Part shown: positions 39,412 through 47,552 of the stretch, in pieces
Numbering within the stretch: position 1 is the first letter of the stretch
Layout of the letters: the number at the start of each line of letters is the position of its first letter
Assembly (NCBI GenBank): GCA_015491935.1
Contig: WGGB01000140.1
Coordinates: 1-48,038, forward strand
DNA: 48,038 nucleotides
DNA from: Alteromonadaceae bacterium
Lineage (GTDB): Bacteria > Pseudomonadota > Gammaproteobacteria > Enterobacterales > Alteromonadaceae
Direction of reading: 5' to 3'
Notes under the pieces: model-generated
Told to the model about the DNA's origin: nothing
The model's input: only the letters and a program-made list of their open reading frames with translations
The model's database searches: none
Made by a program: the position numbers and the translations under genes

Positions 39412-40767
39412 TTACCAAAACCCATTATATGCTGGCGTTAATTGTGATGATGCCGTTTTAACTGATAAATTTTTATTGTTTTGCTCAACAGCATTATTTT
39501 GTTTTTTAGCAATATCTGCCGTATTAATTTCAAGATTTACGTGAGTTGCATGGCTAGTCTCTTGCTGGCTGGCGCACTCTTTTTGGCTGGCGCACAGCCC
39601 AGCATCTAAATCATTAATAATGTCTTCAACATCTTCAATGCCAACAGAAATACGCACTAGCGATTGGGTAATACCTGCCGCTAATTGTGCTTTAAGCTCC
39701 ATACCAGCATGAGTCATGGTTGATGGATGGCTGATCAAACTTTCTACCCCACCTAATGATTGCGCCAAGGTAAATAAGTTAAGGTTTGCAAATAAACCTT
39801 TAACCGCTGCTACGCCACCTTTGACTTCAAAACTTAACATTGCGCCAAAACCATATTGTTGACGAGCAGCAATATCATGATTGGGATGCTCACTTAAACC
39901 AGGAAAATACACTTGTTCAATGGCAGGATGATTTTGTAAAAACTTCGCCACTTGCTCAGCATTGCTTTCATGCTGCTTCATGCGTACTGCTAATGTTTTT
40001 AAACCGCGCAATGCTAAATAGCTATCAAAGGCACTGCCCGTAATGCCAATACAGTTTGCCCACCACGCTAATTCTTCACCTAAAACTTTATCTTTAGTGA
40101 CTAAAACACCACCCAATACATCGCTGTGACCATTAATATATTTAGTGGTGGAATGAAAAACAATATCAGCACCTAGCAATAATGGCTGCTGTAATGCGGG
40201 CGATAAAAAAGTGTTATCAACTGCAACTAATGCGCCAACGTCATGGCTTGCTGCGGCAATCTTTTCAATATCGACGATACGTAGTAACGGGTTGCTCGGC
40301 GTTTCAATTAACACTAACTTAGGTTTAAGTGCTAATGCTTGTGCAAGTGCGGTTTCATCATTTTGATCAACCACCGACACTTTAAATAATCCGCGTTTAG
40401 CTAAATGCGTGAATAAACGATAACTACCGCCATAGCAATCGTGAGGAATAAGCACGCGATCATCAGTGCTTAGTAATTGACACAATAAATGTACTGCTGC
40501 CATGCCTGTGCTGGTGGCAATACCCACACACCCTTGTTCTAAATCTGCTATCGCTTGTGCAAAAGTGCTACGGGTTGGATTACCCGTGCGCGAATAATCA
40601 AACTGGCGTTTTTCGTTAAAACCTTTTAATGAGTAGGTGCTGGATAAATGAATAGGTGCAACCACAGCGCCATGATGTAAATCAGTATTAATACCTGCGC
40701 GTACCGTTGTAGTAGCAAGTTTATTGGCAGATTTATTTGTATTTTGTTGCTGATTAGAATGGCTCAT
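39412..40767 (-). CDS. metB: Cystathionine gamma-synthase with C-terminal tail
   Basis: A 451-residue PLP enzyme that condenses O-succinylhomoserine with cysteine. Visible are YSRTGNPTRSTF, the DNTFLSPALQQPLLLGADIVFHSTTKYINGHSD block with the Schiff-base Lys in STTKY, and SLGGVESLISHPSTMTH. The normal family end (VRISVGIEDVEDIINDLDAGL, near residue 392) is followed by about 60 extra Gln/Asn/Ser-rich residues; E. coli MetB is 386 long. The tail has no recognisable domain. First gene of metB-metL-metF; AAGAGGTG precedes the ATG. MetJ operators lie 20-93 bp upstream. Confidence 0.94.
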   Translation of the reverse strand: MSHSNQQQNTNKSANKLATTTVRAGINTDLHHGAVVAPIHLSSTYSLKGFNEKRQFDYSRTGNPTRSTFAQAIADLEQGCVGIATSTGMAAVHLLCQLLSTDDRVLIPHDCYGGSYRLFTHLAKRGLFKVSVVDQNDETALAQALALKPKLVLIETPSNPLLRIVDIEKIAAASHDVGALVAVDNTFLSPALQQPLLLGADIVFHSTTKYINGHSDVLGGVLVTKDKVLGEELAWWANCIGITGSAFDSYLALRGLKTLAVRMKQHESNAEQVAKFLQNHPAIEQVYFPGLSEHPNHDIAARQQYGFGAMLSFEVKGGVAAVKGLFANLNLFTLAQSLGGVESLISHPSTMTHAGMELKAQLAAGITQSLVRISVGIEDVEDIINDLDAGLCASQKECASQQETSHATHVNLEINTADIAKKQNNAVEQNNKNLSVKTASSQLTPAYNGFW

Positions 40768-40787
40768 AATCGCACCTCTTGATAGCT

Positions 40788-40860
40788 AGATGTTTAGACG
40801 TCTATAAACCTAAACGGTTTACTAGCTAAGGTCAAGAAGTATTTAGACGTCTAAACCGCT
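40788..40860 (-). promoter_or_regulatory. Two MetJ operator arrays and promoter before metB
   Basis: MET boxes are 8-bp tandem repeats of AGACGTCT. Array 1 (40788-40819): AGATGTTT, AGACGTCT, ATAAACCT, AAACGGTT. Array 2 (40837-40860): AAGTATTT, AGACGTCT, AAACCGCT. Each contains one perfect consensus box. A minus-strand TTGACC (40835-40830) with a 17-bp spacer to TAGGTT (40812-40807) could be the promoter, flanked and partly covered by the boxes. Binding of MetJ-SAM here should repress metB-metL-metF. Confidence 0.9.
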
Positions 40861-40881
40861 AAAACTATTTTTAGCTCATAA

Positions 40882-40921
40882 AAAAACCTTTATTGCTACA
40901 AGTCTAGCAATAAAGGTTTTT
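40882..40921 (-). terminator. Terminator of uppP
   Basis: A perfect 17-bp stem AAAAACCTTTATTGCTA (40882-40898) / TAGCAATAAAGGTTTTT (40905-40921) with a 6-nt loop. The minus strand continues into a run of T. It insulates uppP from the metB promoter and could also work on the plus strand. Confidence 0.92.
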
Positions 40922-40984
40922 AGTAAGAGACAACAAATCAAAATGATCTATTTCATCTTATCCTTAAAATATAACAAACAAGTA

Positions 40985-41752
40985 TTACAAATAAATCACC
41001 AACAACACCGCACCAAAAGCAATGCGATATAAGCCAAAACCAACAAAGGTAAAGTTAGCCAAAAAGCGCACAAATAACTTCATGGTAAAAAAAGCGATAA
41101 TAAAGGCGGTAATAAAGCCAATAAGCAAGGCGCTTAAATTAGCGTCGGTAAACTCTTGATAATGTTTAAGTAAATCTAATCCGCTAGCGGCACACATTAC
41201 TGGTAATGCTAATAAAAAAGAAAACTCTGCGCTGGCTTTGCGACTTAAGCCCACTAACATTGCGCCAATAATAGTTGAACCTGCGCGACTCGTGCCTGGG
41301 ATTAGTGCAAAGATTTGCGCAAAACCTATCCATGCCGCTTGTTTATAGGTTAATTGTTCAACGTCGTTAACCGTGGCTTTTTCTGCTTGGTAAAAATACT
41401 CCACAATTAAAAAAACAATACCACCCACAATAAACATTACCGCGACAATATCAGGTGAAAATAGCGCTTTTATTTGGTGTCTAAATAAAAAGCCGATGGC
41501 CGCTATAGGTAAAAATGCTATAACGACTTTTTTCCATAACTCGATATGAGCAAAAGTAAATTTTTCTTTGTAATTAGCGACTACCGCTAAAATCGCCGCT
41601 AATTGAATGATCACTTCAAAGGCAGTATTGGCTTTGGTTTGCTCTAAACCCAGCCAGTCGGCAACCACTATCATGTGCCCTGTTGACGATATAGGTAAAA
41701 ATTCAGTAAAGCCTTCGACTATGCCTAAAATAATTGCTTGTAATATGTCCAT
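40985..41752 (-). CDS. uppP: Undecaprenyl-diphosphatase
   Basis: A 255-residue membrane phosphatase that recycles undecaprenyl pyrophosphate, the lipid carrier of peptidoglycan synthesis. It has about eight hydrophobic helices. The signatures are [17 protein letters not shown] (catalytic Glu region, 13-29) and [10 protein letters not shown] (about 165-174). I start it at the ATG at 41752 ([15 protein letters not shown]), as in the family; the longest frame begins 35 codons earlier with unrelated sequence. GGAA lies 11 nt upstream. It is single-gene, divergent from metJ, with a strong terminator downstream. Confidence 0.95.
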   Translation of the reverse strand: MDILQAIILGIVEGFTEFLPISSTGHMIVVADWLGLEQTKANTAFEVIIQLAAILAVVANYKEKFTFAHIELWKKVVIAFLPIAAIGFLFRHQIKALFSPDIVAVMFIVGGIVFLIVEYFYQAEKATVNDVEQLTYKQAAWIGFAQIFALIPGTSRAGSTIIGAMLVGLSRKASAEFSFLLALPVMCAASGLDLLKHYQEFTDANLSALLIGFITAFIIAFFTMKLFVRFLANFTFVGFGLYRIAFGAVLLVIYL

Positions 41753-41887
41753 AAAATGTAATGTTCCGATAAGGATATGAGTAAAACAAATAATGGCGCT
41801 ATTTTGGCGATCATTCACAGTTGAGTCAATTATTGTTGTTAGGCAAATATTAACCATGTACTCACATTGAATAAAATTTACTCACTT

Positions 41888-41919
41888 AAACGTATAGACT
41901 TCTAAACTTCTAGTTGACT
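41888..41919 (+). promoter_or_regulatory. MetJ operator and promoter of metJ
   Basis: Four contiguous 8-bp MET boxes: AAACGTAT, AGACTTCT, AAACTTCT, AGTTGACT. The last contains the -35 hexamer TTGACT (41914-41919), followed 16 bp later by TACAAT (41936-41941). MetJ bound here would cover the -35, giving autorepression of metJ. The array lies 136 bp from the uppP start and could touch that promoter too. Confidence 0.85.
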
Positions 41920-41971
41920 ATCCCCGTGTGTTAAGTACAATTTACACCGTCTTAATTATGAGGAATTTTTT

Positions 41972-42298
41972 ATGGCAGAGTGGAATGGTGAATATATAAA
42001 TCCATACGCCGAACACGGGAAAAAGAGCGAACAAGTAAAAAAAATAACCGTTTCTATCCCTTTACGCGTGCTAAAAGTATTAACTGATGAACGTACCCGC
42101 CGTCAAGTTAACAACTTGCGTCATGCAACTAATAGCGAATTATTATGTGAAGCATTTTTACACGCGTTTACTGGGCAACCGTTACCAGATGATAGTGACT
42201 TGGCTAAAGAAACTCATAGTAAATTACCCGCAAGTGTAAGAAAATTGTTAGAAGATCGCGGTATTACCGATTTTTCTGAATATGAGCTTGATGACTAG
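41972..42298 (+). CDS. metJ: Methionine repressor MetJ
   Basis: A 108-residue ribbon-helix-helix repressor that binds SAM and represses met genes. The N-terminal [73 protein letters not shown] is very close to E. coli MetJ (105 residues); KITVSI is the DNA-contacting beta strand. GAGGA lies 7 nt before the ATG. Its own operator precedes it, and it presumably acts on the arrays before metB 1.1 kb away. A palindromic terminator follows. Confidence 0.98.
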   Translation: MAEWNGEYINPYAEHGKKSEQVKKITVSIPLRVLKVLTDERTRRQVNNLRHATNSELLCEAFLHAFTGQPLPDDSDLAKETHSKLPASVRKLLEDRGITDFSEYELDD

Positions 42299-42356
42299 TT
42301 ACTGACAATTTTTATAGTCAGGCTGACGAAGGTCAAGATCTTAATCACTCAATAAC

Positions 42357-42393
42357 AAAAAGCCGCTAATGAGTACTCATTAGCGGCTTTTTT
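42357..42393. terminator. Bidirectional terminator, metJ / malic enzyme
   Basis: GCCGCTAATGAGT (42362-42374) is followed by its exact reverse complement ACTCATTAGCGGC (42375-42387). An A-run lies on the left and TTTTTT on the right, an ideal intrinsic terminator for both convergent genes. Confidence 0.95.
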
Positions 42394-42432
42394 ATCAATT
42401 ACTTTACCGTTTAACGGCTATTCCATCATTTT

Positions 42433-43674
42433 TTACAACATATAATTTTCAGGCATTGGTAATGCCGCTACACCAGAATCTACCGCAGCTTGAGCAACTG
42501 CTTTAGCAACATTGGCTTTTAAACGAGCATCCATAGGTTTGGGAATAATATAATCACGGCCAAAAGTAAGTGTGCTAACACCGCTAGCTTTTAATACTTC
42601 TTCTGGAACCGCTTCTTTCGCCAATTCGCGTATAGCATGTACTGCGGCAATTTTCATTTCATCGTTAATTTGACGAGCACGTACGTCTAATGCACCACGA
42701 AAAATAAAGGGAAAACATAAAACATTATTTACTTGATTAGGATGATCTGAACGCCCTGTTGCCATGATTAAATCTTGACGTGCTGCATGGGCTAATTCTG
42801 GCTTAATTTCAGGATCAGGATTCGAACAAGCAAACACAACAGGATTAGGTGCCATCAGTTTTAATAATTCAGGTGATAATAAGTTAGGACCAGAAACCCC
42901 CACAAAGACATCGGCACCTTCAATAGAATCGGCCAAGGTGCGTTTATCCGTATTATTAGCAAATTGCTTTTTATACTGATTTAAATCATCACGACGCGTG
43001 TGAATAACCCCTTTAGTATCGTGCATATAAATGTTTTCACGTTGCGCACCACATTTAATTAATAATTCCATGCAAGCAATAGCTGCTGCGCCAGCACCTA
43101 AACAAGCAATACGCGCATTTTTAATATTTTTACCTTGAATTTCAAGAGCATTCAACATACCTGCAGCCGTTACTATGGCCGTTCCATGTTGATCATCATG
43201 AAACACTGGCACTTTACAACGCTCTTTTAACGCTTTTTCAATTACAAAACATTCTGGTGCTTTAATATCTTCAAGATTAATACCGCCAAAAGTATCAGCA
43301 ATGCTAGCAACAGTATTAATAAAATCTTCTGGCGTATTATGCTTCACTTCAATATCGATTGAATCAATATCAGCAAAACGTTTAAAAAGTAGCGACTTAC
43401 CTTCCATTACAGGTTTCGATGCTAAAGGCCCTAAATTACCTAAACCTAAAATAGCCGTACCATTAGTAATAACCGCAACGGTATTACCTTTAGCGGTGTA
43501 TTTATAAACATCATCAGGGTTATTGGCAATTTCACGAACAGGCTCAGCCACACCAGGGCTGTAGGCAAGTGCGAGATCATGTGCTGTTTCTGCCGCGGTG
43601 GTAAGTTCAACGCTAATTTTTCCTGGTTTTGGAAAAGCATGGTAATCAAGGGCTTGCTGGCGAAAATCAGTCAT
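42433..43674 (-). CDS. Malic enzyme (NAD(P)-dependent), short form
   Basis: A 413-residue oxidative malate decarboxylase giving pyruvate and CO2. It has the malic N-terminal domain with LAYSPGVAEPVREIA, GNLGPLASKPVMEGKSLLFKRFADID and the metal site in VFHDDQHGTAIVTAAG. The NAD(P)-binding domain has IACLGAGAAAIACMELL, with FACSNPDPEIKPELA beyond. It lacks the C-terminal phosphotransacetylase-like domain of E. coli MaeB, so it belongs to the short bacterial type. NAD versus NADP preference cannot be told. AGGA is 9 nt before the ATG; it is single-gene. Confidence 0.93.
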   Translation of the reverse strand: MTDFRQQALDYHAFPKPGKISVELTTAAETAHDLALAYSPGVAEPVREIANNPDDVYKYTAKGNTVAVITNGTAILGLGNLGPLASKPVMEGKSLLFKRFADIDSIDIEVKHNTPEDFINTVASIADTFGGINLEDIKAPECFVIEKALKERCKVPVFHDDQHGTAIVTAAGMLNALEIQGKNIKNARIACLGAGAAAIACMELLIKCGAQRENIYMHDTKGVIHTRRDDLNQYKKQFANNTDKRTLADSIEGADVFVGVSGPNLLSPELLKLMAPNPVVFACSNPDPEIKPELAHAARQDLIMATGRSDHPNQVNNVLCFPFIFRGALDVRARQINDEMKIAAVHAIRELAKEAVPEEVLKASGVSTLTFGRDYIIPKPMDARLKANVAKAVAQAAVDSGVAALPMPENYML

Positions 43675-44053
43675 GATGGCATCCTAAGATAAAGGGAAAT
43701 AAAAGATTATATAACTCTAGTTGTTTTTGCTCATAACAGTGTATTTCATTACCATTTATATAAGCAAGGGCATTTTGCTATAAAATATTGCTATAGCCTA
43801 TAATTTATAGTGCTTTAAAAAATATTTTTATCATGCTTTCATCATAAAAAATGCCATTTTATGAATAAAAACACTTAGTTAATATGGAATTCAATGCAAT
43901 TCACAACATAAAGTAACAATTTAGACTTACTTATAACTTAATGAACCATTACAGCTCACATTGAAAAGTCACTTGTATTATTTACACCACACTTTCATTA
44001 GCAATGCTTTTGCTTACATAACCCCTCTACAAATAATCAATATTTATGGCTAA
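43675..44053. other. 379-bp gap without a gene
   Basis: Between the malic enzyme start and the small lipoprotein stop. It is very AT-rich and should hold the malic enzyme promoter. I see no open frame with a ribosome site and no convincing terminator for the lipoprotein gene. CTATAAAATATTGCTATAG (43779-43797) is a near-palindrome of unknown meaning. Confidence 0.5.
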
Positions 44054-44521
44054 TTACTGTAAGTTAAGTTGAGTTTCACCTTTTTTCAAAACAGTAATAT
44101 GACTAACTTTAAATGGTGTTCCCCACTGTTGAGTTGTCATCATATCTTGCTGGAGTTCACCTTTTACCTCAACGACAGCACCTGCTTGTTGATACTCTTT
44201 TGCTAGATTAAGTGGTAATAATTTTTGTCCTTTATTAGTCACAATACCATAAAAACCGCCCTCTAAATCAAAATAACGAATGGTGCCCTGTACTGAAATC
44301 ATATTAACTTTAACCTTATTTTTATTTAACGGCTTTACAGCGGTTACTTTAGCTATTTGCCTTTCTTGCTGAGTCTGAGTGTTTTTGTCGTTAATCGTGC
44401 TTATTAACTGTTGTTCTGTTTTGTTTGCTGTGAGTATTTGTTTCTGATTGAGTTCCGTATTACAAGCAGATAAAAAACACAACATTGTTACTGTCGATAC
44501 TATTATAGGTATGGGTCGCAT
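44054..44521 (-). CDS. Small lipoprotein with OB-fold-like domain
   Basis: A 155-residue protein with a lipoprotein signal peptide (MRPIPIIVSTVTMLCFLSAC; lipobox cysteine C20). A Gln/Lys-rich linker leads to a C-terminal domain, about 75-150, containing GTIRYFDLEGGFYGIVTNKG and, later, TQQWGTPFKV. This D-LEGGFYGIV..WGTP pattern recurs in short uncharacterised bacterial and archaeal proteins and looks like a small beta-barrel of OB type; no activity is known to me. It is likely tethered to a membrane facing the periplasm. Single gene between malic enzyme and hemE. Confidence 0.78.
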   Translation of the reverse strand: MRPIPIIVSTVTMLCFLSACNTELNQKQILTANKTEQQLISTINDKNTQTQQERQIAKVTAVKPLNKNKVKVNMISVQGTIRYFDLEGGFYGIVTNKGQKLLPLNLAKEYQQAGAVVEVKGELQQDMMTTQQWGTPFKVSHITVLKKGETQLNLQ

Positions 44522-44595
44522 TATTAGTTTTCCTTATAAAAATAACTTAATCAACTTGGTATTATCCATTAATAACAGCCTATTGAATTTCTGGC

Positions 44596-44622
44596 AATAA
44601 AAAAGGAGCATAAAGCTCCTTT
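44596..44622 (-). terminator. Terminator of hemE
   Basis: Stem AAAGGAGC (44602-44609) / GCTCCTTT (44615-44622) with a 5-nt loop. On the minus strand it is followed by six T, 19 bp after the hemE stop. Confidence 0.88.
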
Positions 44623-44640
44623 ATAATAAAAATGTTTTTA

Positions 44641-45708
44641 TTAACCGTGATAAGGTTTACTTAATCTATGTACAGCATCAATAAAATGCCCTGCGTTATC
44701 TGGGTTAACATCGGGATGAATACCATGACCTAGGTTAAACACATGACCCGTACCACCTTGACCAAAGCCCGCTAAAATTTTGCTTACTTCTTGTTCAATA
44801 CGCTCAGCTGGAGCATAAAGCATTGATGGATCCATATTGCCTTGCAGCGCTACTTTATCACCAACACGTGCTTTGGCGTTTTCAATATCAATAGTCCAAT
44901 CTAAGCCAATACCATCACAACCTGTAGCCGCAATGTCTTCTAACCACATACCTCCATTTTTAGTAAATAAGGTTACTGGTACTTGGCGACCATCTGCATG
45001 ACGGGTTAAACCATCAACAATTTTTGCCATATATTGTAATGAAAAATCTTTATAATCACGTGGCGACAGTACACCACCCCATGTATCAAATATCATGACT
45101 GATTGTGCGCCAGCAGCAATTTGACCATTTAAGTAGCTGATCACTGAATCGGCTAATTTATCCAGTAATAAGTGTAAGGTTTGTGGCTCGCTAAACATCA
45201 TTTTTTTGATTTTAGTAAAGGCTTTTGAACTACCACCCTCAACCATATACGTAGCTAACGTCCACGGACTACCCGAAAAACCAATTAACGGTACTTCGCC
45301 TTTCAATTCTTTACGAATGGTACGTACCGCGTTCATTACATATTGTAATTCGCCTTCAGGATCAGGAATACCAATTTTATCGACATCGGCTTTACAAGTA
45401 ATGGGGCGCTCAAACTTAGGTCCTTCACCTGTTTCAAAATACAAACCTAAACCCATTGCATCAGGAATAGTTAAAATATCGCTAAACAAAATAGCAGCGT
45501 CAATAGGAAAACGACGTAGCGGTTGAATAGTTACTTCACAAGCTAATTCAGCATTGCGGCACAATGACATAAAATCACCCGCTTGCGCGCGAACTTCACG
45601 ATACTCGGGCAAATAACGACCTGCCTGTCGCATCATCCATACTGGAGTACAGTCAACAGGTTGTTTTAATAAAGCACGTAAATATCTATCATTTTTTAAT
45701 TCAGTCAT
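44641..45708 (-). CDS. hemE: Uroporphyrinogen decarboxylase
   Basis: A 355-residue enzyme that decarboxylates uroporphyrinogen III to coproporphyrinogen III. The signatures are [16 protein letters not shown] (about 22-37) and [17 protein letters not shown] (about 142-158). Catalytic Asp lies in the [16 protein letters not shown] block. The start is ATG at 45708 ([14 protein letters not shown]), which matches E. coli HemE (354) residue for residue; the longest frame adds 25 unrelated residues. The ribosome site is weak. It is single-gene, with an intrinsic terminator 19 bp downstream. Confidence 0.97.
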   Translation of the reverse strand: MTELKNDRYLRALLKQPVDCTPVWMMRQAGRYLPEYREVRAQAGDFMSLCRNAELACEVTIQPLRRFPIDAAILFSDILTIPDAMGLGLYFETGEGPKFERPITCKADVDKIGIPDPEGELQYVMNAVRTIRKELKGEVPLIGFSGSPWTLATYMVEGGSSKAFTKIKKMMFSEPQTLHLLLDKLADSVISYLNGQIAAGAQSVMIFDTWGGVLSPRDYKDFSLQYMAKIVDGLTRHADGRQVPVTLFTKNGGMWLEDIAATGCDGIGLDWTIDIENAKARVGDKVALQGNMDPSMLYAPAERIEQEVSKILAGFGQGGTGHVFNLGHGIHPDVNPDNAGHFIDAVHRLSKPYHG

Positions 45709-45955
45709 GAAATTCTGCCAGTAAAATAACTCAAATAAGTTGAGAACAAATTGAAAATAAGAATAAGGCGAGCATTCTATCATTAGGAAGAAGTTCGATC
45801 TATGACCCTGATCAAATAGCTATAAACACAAAGCAAACTCATGCACGAGAAAAGCGGTAATAGTGGAATTGTTACAATTGCTCGCTTGGCAAATTAGTTT
45901 GAACTTTGTAAATTATTTGTAATCAACAATAATAAATATTATTTAAAGAGTTAAT

Positions 45956-46021
45956 ATGTCAAAAACAACAATAACGGTCGCTTTATTATTAAGCACATTG
46001 CCTACCTTGATACTGAAGTAA
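45956..46021 (+). CDS. Possible 21-residue hydrophobic peptide or signal-peptide remnant
   Basis: A tiny frame reading MSKTTITVALLLSTLPTLIL-K with AAAGAG about 7 nt before the ATG, in the 433-bp gap between hemE and the SUKH-like gene (45709-46141). It resembles a bare signal peptide cut off by a stop, either the start of a decayed exported protein or a genuine membrane micropeptide. The rest of the gap is AT-rich, with the hemE promoter and nothing else I can name. Confidence 0.25.
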   Translation: MSKTTITVALLLSTLPTLILK

Positions 46022-46141
46022 TATTTTATTTTTATACAGTAAGTATTATGATGGTGATGAAAAAAAGAAATAGGTGAAAATAAATTAACTTTATGGTTAT
46101 CTGCGAGTTAGTTAACGCTCAAATTACTGGAATATACACGA

Positions 46142-46660
46142 ATGACACCCACTCAATTATTAAATAGCCTAAACACGTTAGGGAAGTCTAAAATTTTTTT
46201 TGGTCCTCAAGGATTTGAAATAGCCCTGACTGAAGCCGCCTTAATGAATGCTCAACACGGTTTTAGTATGAAACCTGATAACACACCTCTGCCCAGCGAA
46301 GAAGCCGCTAATTGGCAAAGTAACTGGATAGTTATTGCAACCGATACTGAATTAGGTGATCCCTACTTTATTGATGTTCTACAAGAAAAATCTCCAATAT
46401 ACACCGCAATGATCACTGATAACGGCTGGCAGGCAGAGGTTGTTGCCGCTTCTTTAATGCAATTTATACAATGTTTGCAGCTATTAGATACCACAAGCCA
46501 GCAACAACAAGCGCAATTTATTCCTGAAAATTCGACCATCACAGATAAAAGGCAATTAGCGCAATTAAAAAATAAATTGATTAAGCTTGCTGAAAATGAA
46601 AAATTTTGGACGCTATTTTTTGATTGTTACCTTGATTGGTTAGAAGATTTGGATGAATAA
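46142..46660 (+). CDS. SMI1/KNR4 (SUKH)-like protein
   Basis: A 172-residue soluble acidic protein. The segment NWQSNWIVIATDTELGDPYFIDVLQEKSPIYTAMITDNGWQAEVVAASLMQFIQCLQLL carries the pattern of SUKH-superfamily proteins (WxxIGTD..GDPxFxD..PV). The C-terminal 50 residues are helical and Glu/Lys-rich. SUKH proteins are often immunity proteins of polymorphic toxins, but no toxin gene or toxin repeats are near, and this subtype is frequent as a lone housekeeping-like gene. GGAA lies 9 nt before the ATG. Confidence 0.75.
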   Translation: MTPTQLLNSLNTLGKSKIFFGPQGFEIALTEAALMNAQHGFSMKPDNTPLPSEEAANWQSNWIVIATDTELGDPYFIDVLQEKSPIYTAMITDNGWQAEVVAASLMQFIQCLQLLDTTSQQQQAQFIPENSTITDKRQLAQLKNKLIKLAENEKFWTLFFDCYLDWLEDLDE

Positions 46661-46815
46661 TAGGTAACTAGATAAAAAAACTAAATTTTATTTATAACCT
46701 CGAATAAATAAACGTTAATTTAACGAGTTCCTATTAATCAGTAAGTTATAAAAAAAATACTGTAAAAACACACAACTACGAACAAATTCGTCGAGTTTAT
46801 ACTCTATTAAAGTGT

Positions 46816-46942
46816 TTGCATCATAAAATTTCATTTGTTATAAAATGCCTGCGCTAGTTAAGAACAACTAATAAGAATCTTGATAAAACAAGACCATAAA
46901 GCGAGTATTTCGAGCCTTATCCTTTTGGATAAGGCTTTTTTA
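46816..46942 (+). ncRNA. Candidate small RNA with promoter and terminator
   Basis: In the 370-bp gap 46661-47030. Possible promoter: TTGCAT (46816-46821), 17-bp spacer, TATAAA (46839-46844), predicting a start near 46851. Within the transcript are stem-loops TAGTT-AAGAAC-AACTA and TCTTG-ATAAAA-CAAGA. It ends in a classic terminator: AGCCTTATCC (46913-46922) / GGATAAGGCT (46927-46936) followed by six T. No open frame fits, and the preceding gene ended 250 bp earlier, so an RNA of about 90 nt is the simplest reading. A leader attenuator for the gene at 47031 is the alternative. I do not recognise the family. Confidence 0.5.
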
Positions 46943-46990
46943 TTTCCTCAATTTAACTTTTATTTTATAATACGCCCATTAACTTAAATT

Positions 46991-47018
46991 CAATAATCAA
47001 TAATCAATAATCAATAAT
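46991..47018 (+). repeat. 7-bp tandem repeat, CAATAAT x 4
   Basis: Four perfect copies of CAATAAT, 12 bp before the start codon of the gene at 47031 and immediately before its ribosome site CGGAA. Copy-number change would alter spacing in the 5' leader or promoter. Confidence 0.95.
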
Positions 47019-47030
47019 AAACGGAATTTT

Positions 47031-47552
47031 ATGCTCACTAAATTACTTAAATCATTTTTAGCCATCGTTGAAAATCCAAAATCTCTCCCTAGCTTTATTG
47101 GCCTATATTTAATCACTTGGCTGTTTTGGCATAATCAATTAATTGCCGAATTTTTTAATGCACAAGGCACAATAACCACTCGTTTATCGACCGCTATTGC
47201 TGCCGTTGAAAACTTTCATTATTTGGCTGTATTTTGGTTAACCATTTTACTCTTTATACTACGCATAGGTTTTGATGCTTTTATTAACACATCAAGAAAA
47301 TATGTGGATAAAAAAGAGCAAGAAAACGATCAAGACGGACTCGAAAATGATAAAGATATTGAACGCTTATTAGCAACCTTAGAAGAAACTCGCGCGCAAT
47401 TAAAAGCAAGCAAAGCGCGAGAAAAACAACTAAAACAAAGCAATAACGAAAATATTAATAAACTTTTAAAGCTGCAAGCTGAGTTAGATGAAGTGAATGC
47501 CGATAAGCAATTATTAATGCAAAGCAATCAAAAATCACAAAGCCATTTGTAG
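47031..47552 (+). CDS. Uncharacterised membrane protein with C-terminal coiled coil
   Basis: A 173-residue protein with two predicted membrane helices (about 20-38 and 64-84) separated by a short loop. A long charged coiled-coil tail follows (about 110-170; LEETRAQLKASKAREKQLKQ). The topology suggests a hairpin in the inner membrane with the coiled coil in the cytoplasm. I do not recognise the family. CGGAA lies 5 nt before the ATG, preceded by the 7-bp repeat tract. The last codons (SHL-stop) are written by the first bases of the downstream 114-bp repeat array, so the original C-terminus may have been altered. Confidence 0.75.
   Translation: MLTKLLKSFLAIVENPKSLPSFIGLYLITWLFWHNQLIAEFFNAQGTITTRLSTAIAAVENFHYLAVFWLTILLFILRIGFDAFINTSRKYVDKKEQENDQDGLENDKDIERLLATLEETRAQLKASKAREKQLKQSNNENINKLLKLQAELDEVNADKQLLMQSNQKSQSHL

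Noticed and set aside
41753-41857. N-terminal extension of uppP by 35 residues
   Set aside because: UppP proteins begin at the first membrane helix [14 protein letters not shown]; the extension has no family support and covers the presumed promoter.
42815-42835. GGATTCGAAC sequence resembling a tRNA T-arm
   Set aside because: It lies inside the malic enzyme coding sequence and no acceptor or anticodon arms surround it.
45709-45783. N-terminal extension of hemE by 25 residues
   Set aside because: The family begins [14 protein letters not shown] exactly at the internal ATG 45708; the upstream residues are aromatic-rich read-through.
46142-46660. Immunity protein of a polymorphic toxin system
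   Set aside because: The SUKH fold allows it, but no toxin, secretion gene or cassette of immunity genes is nearby, so only the family assignment is kept.
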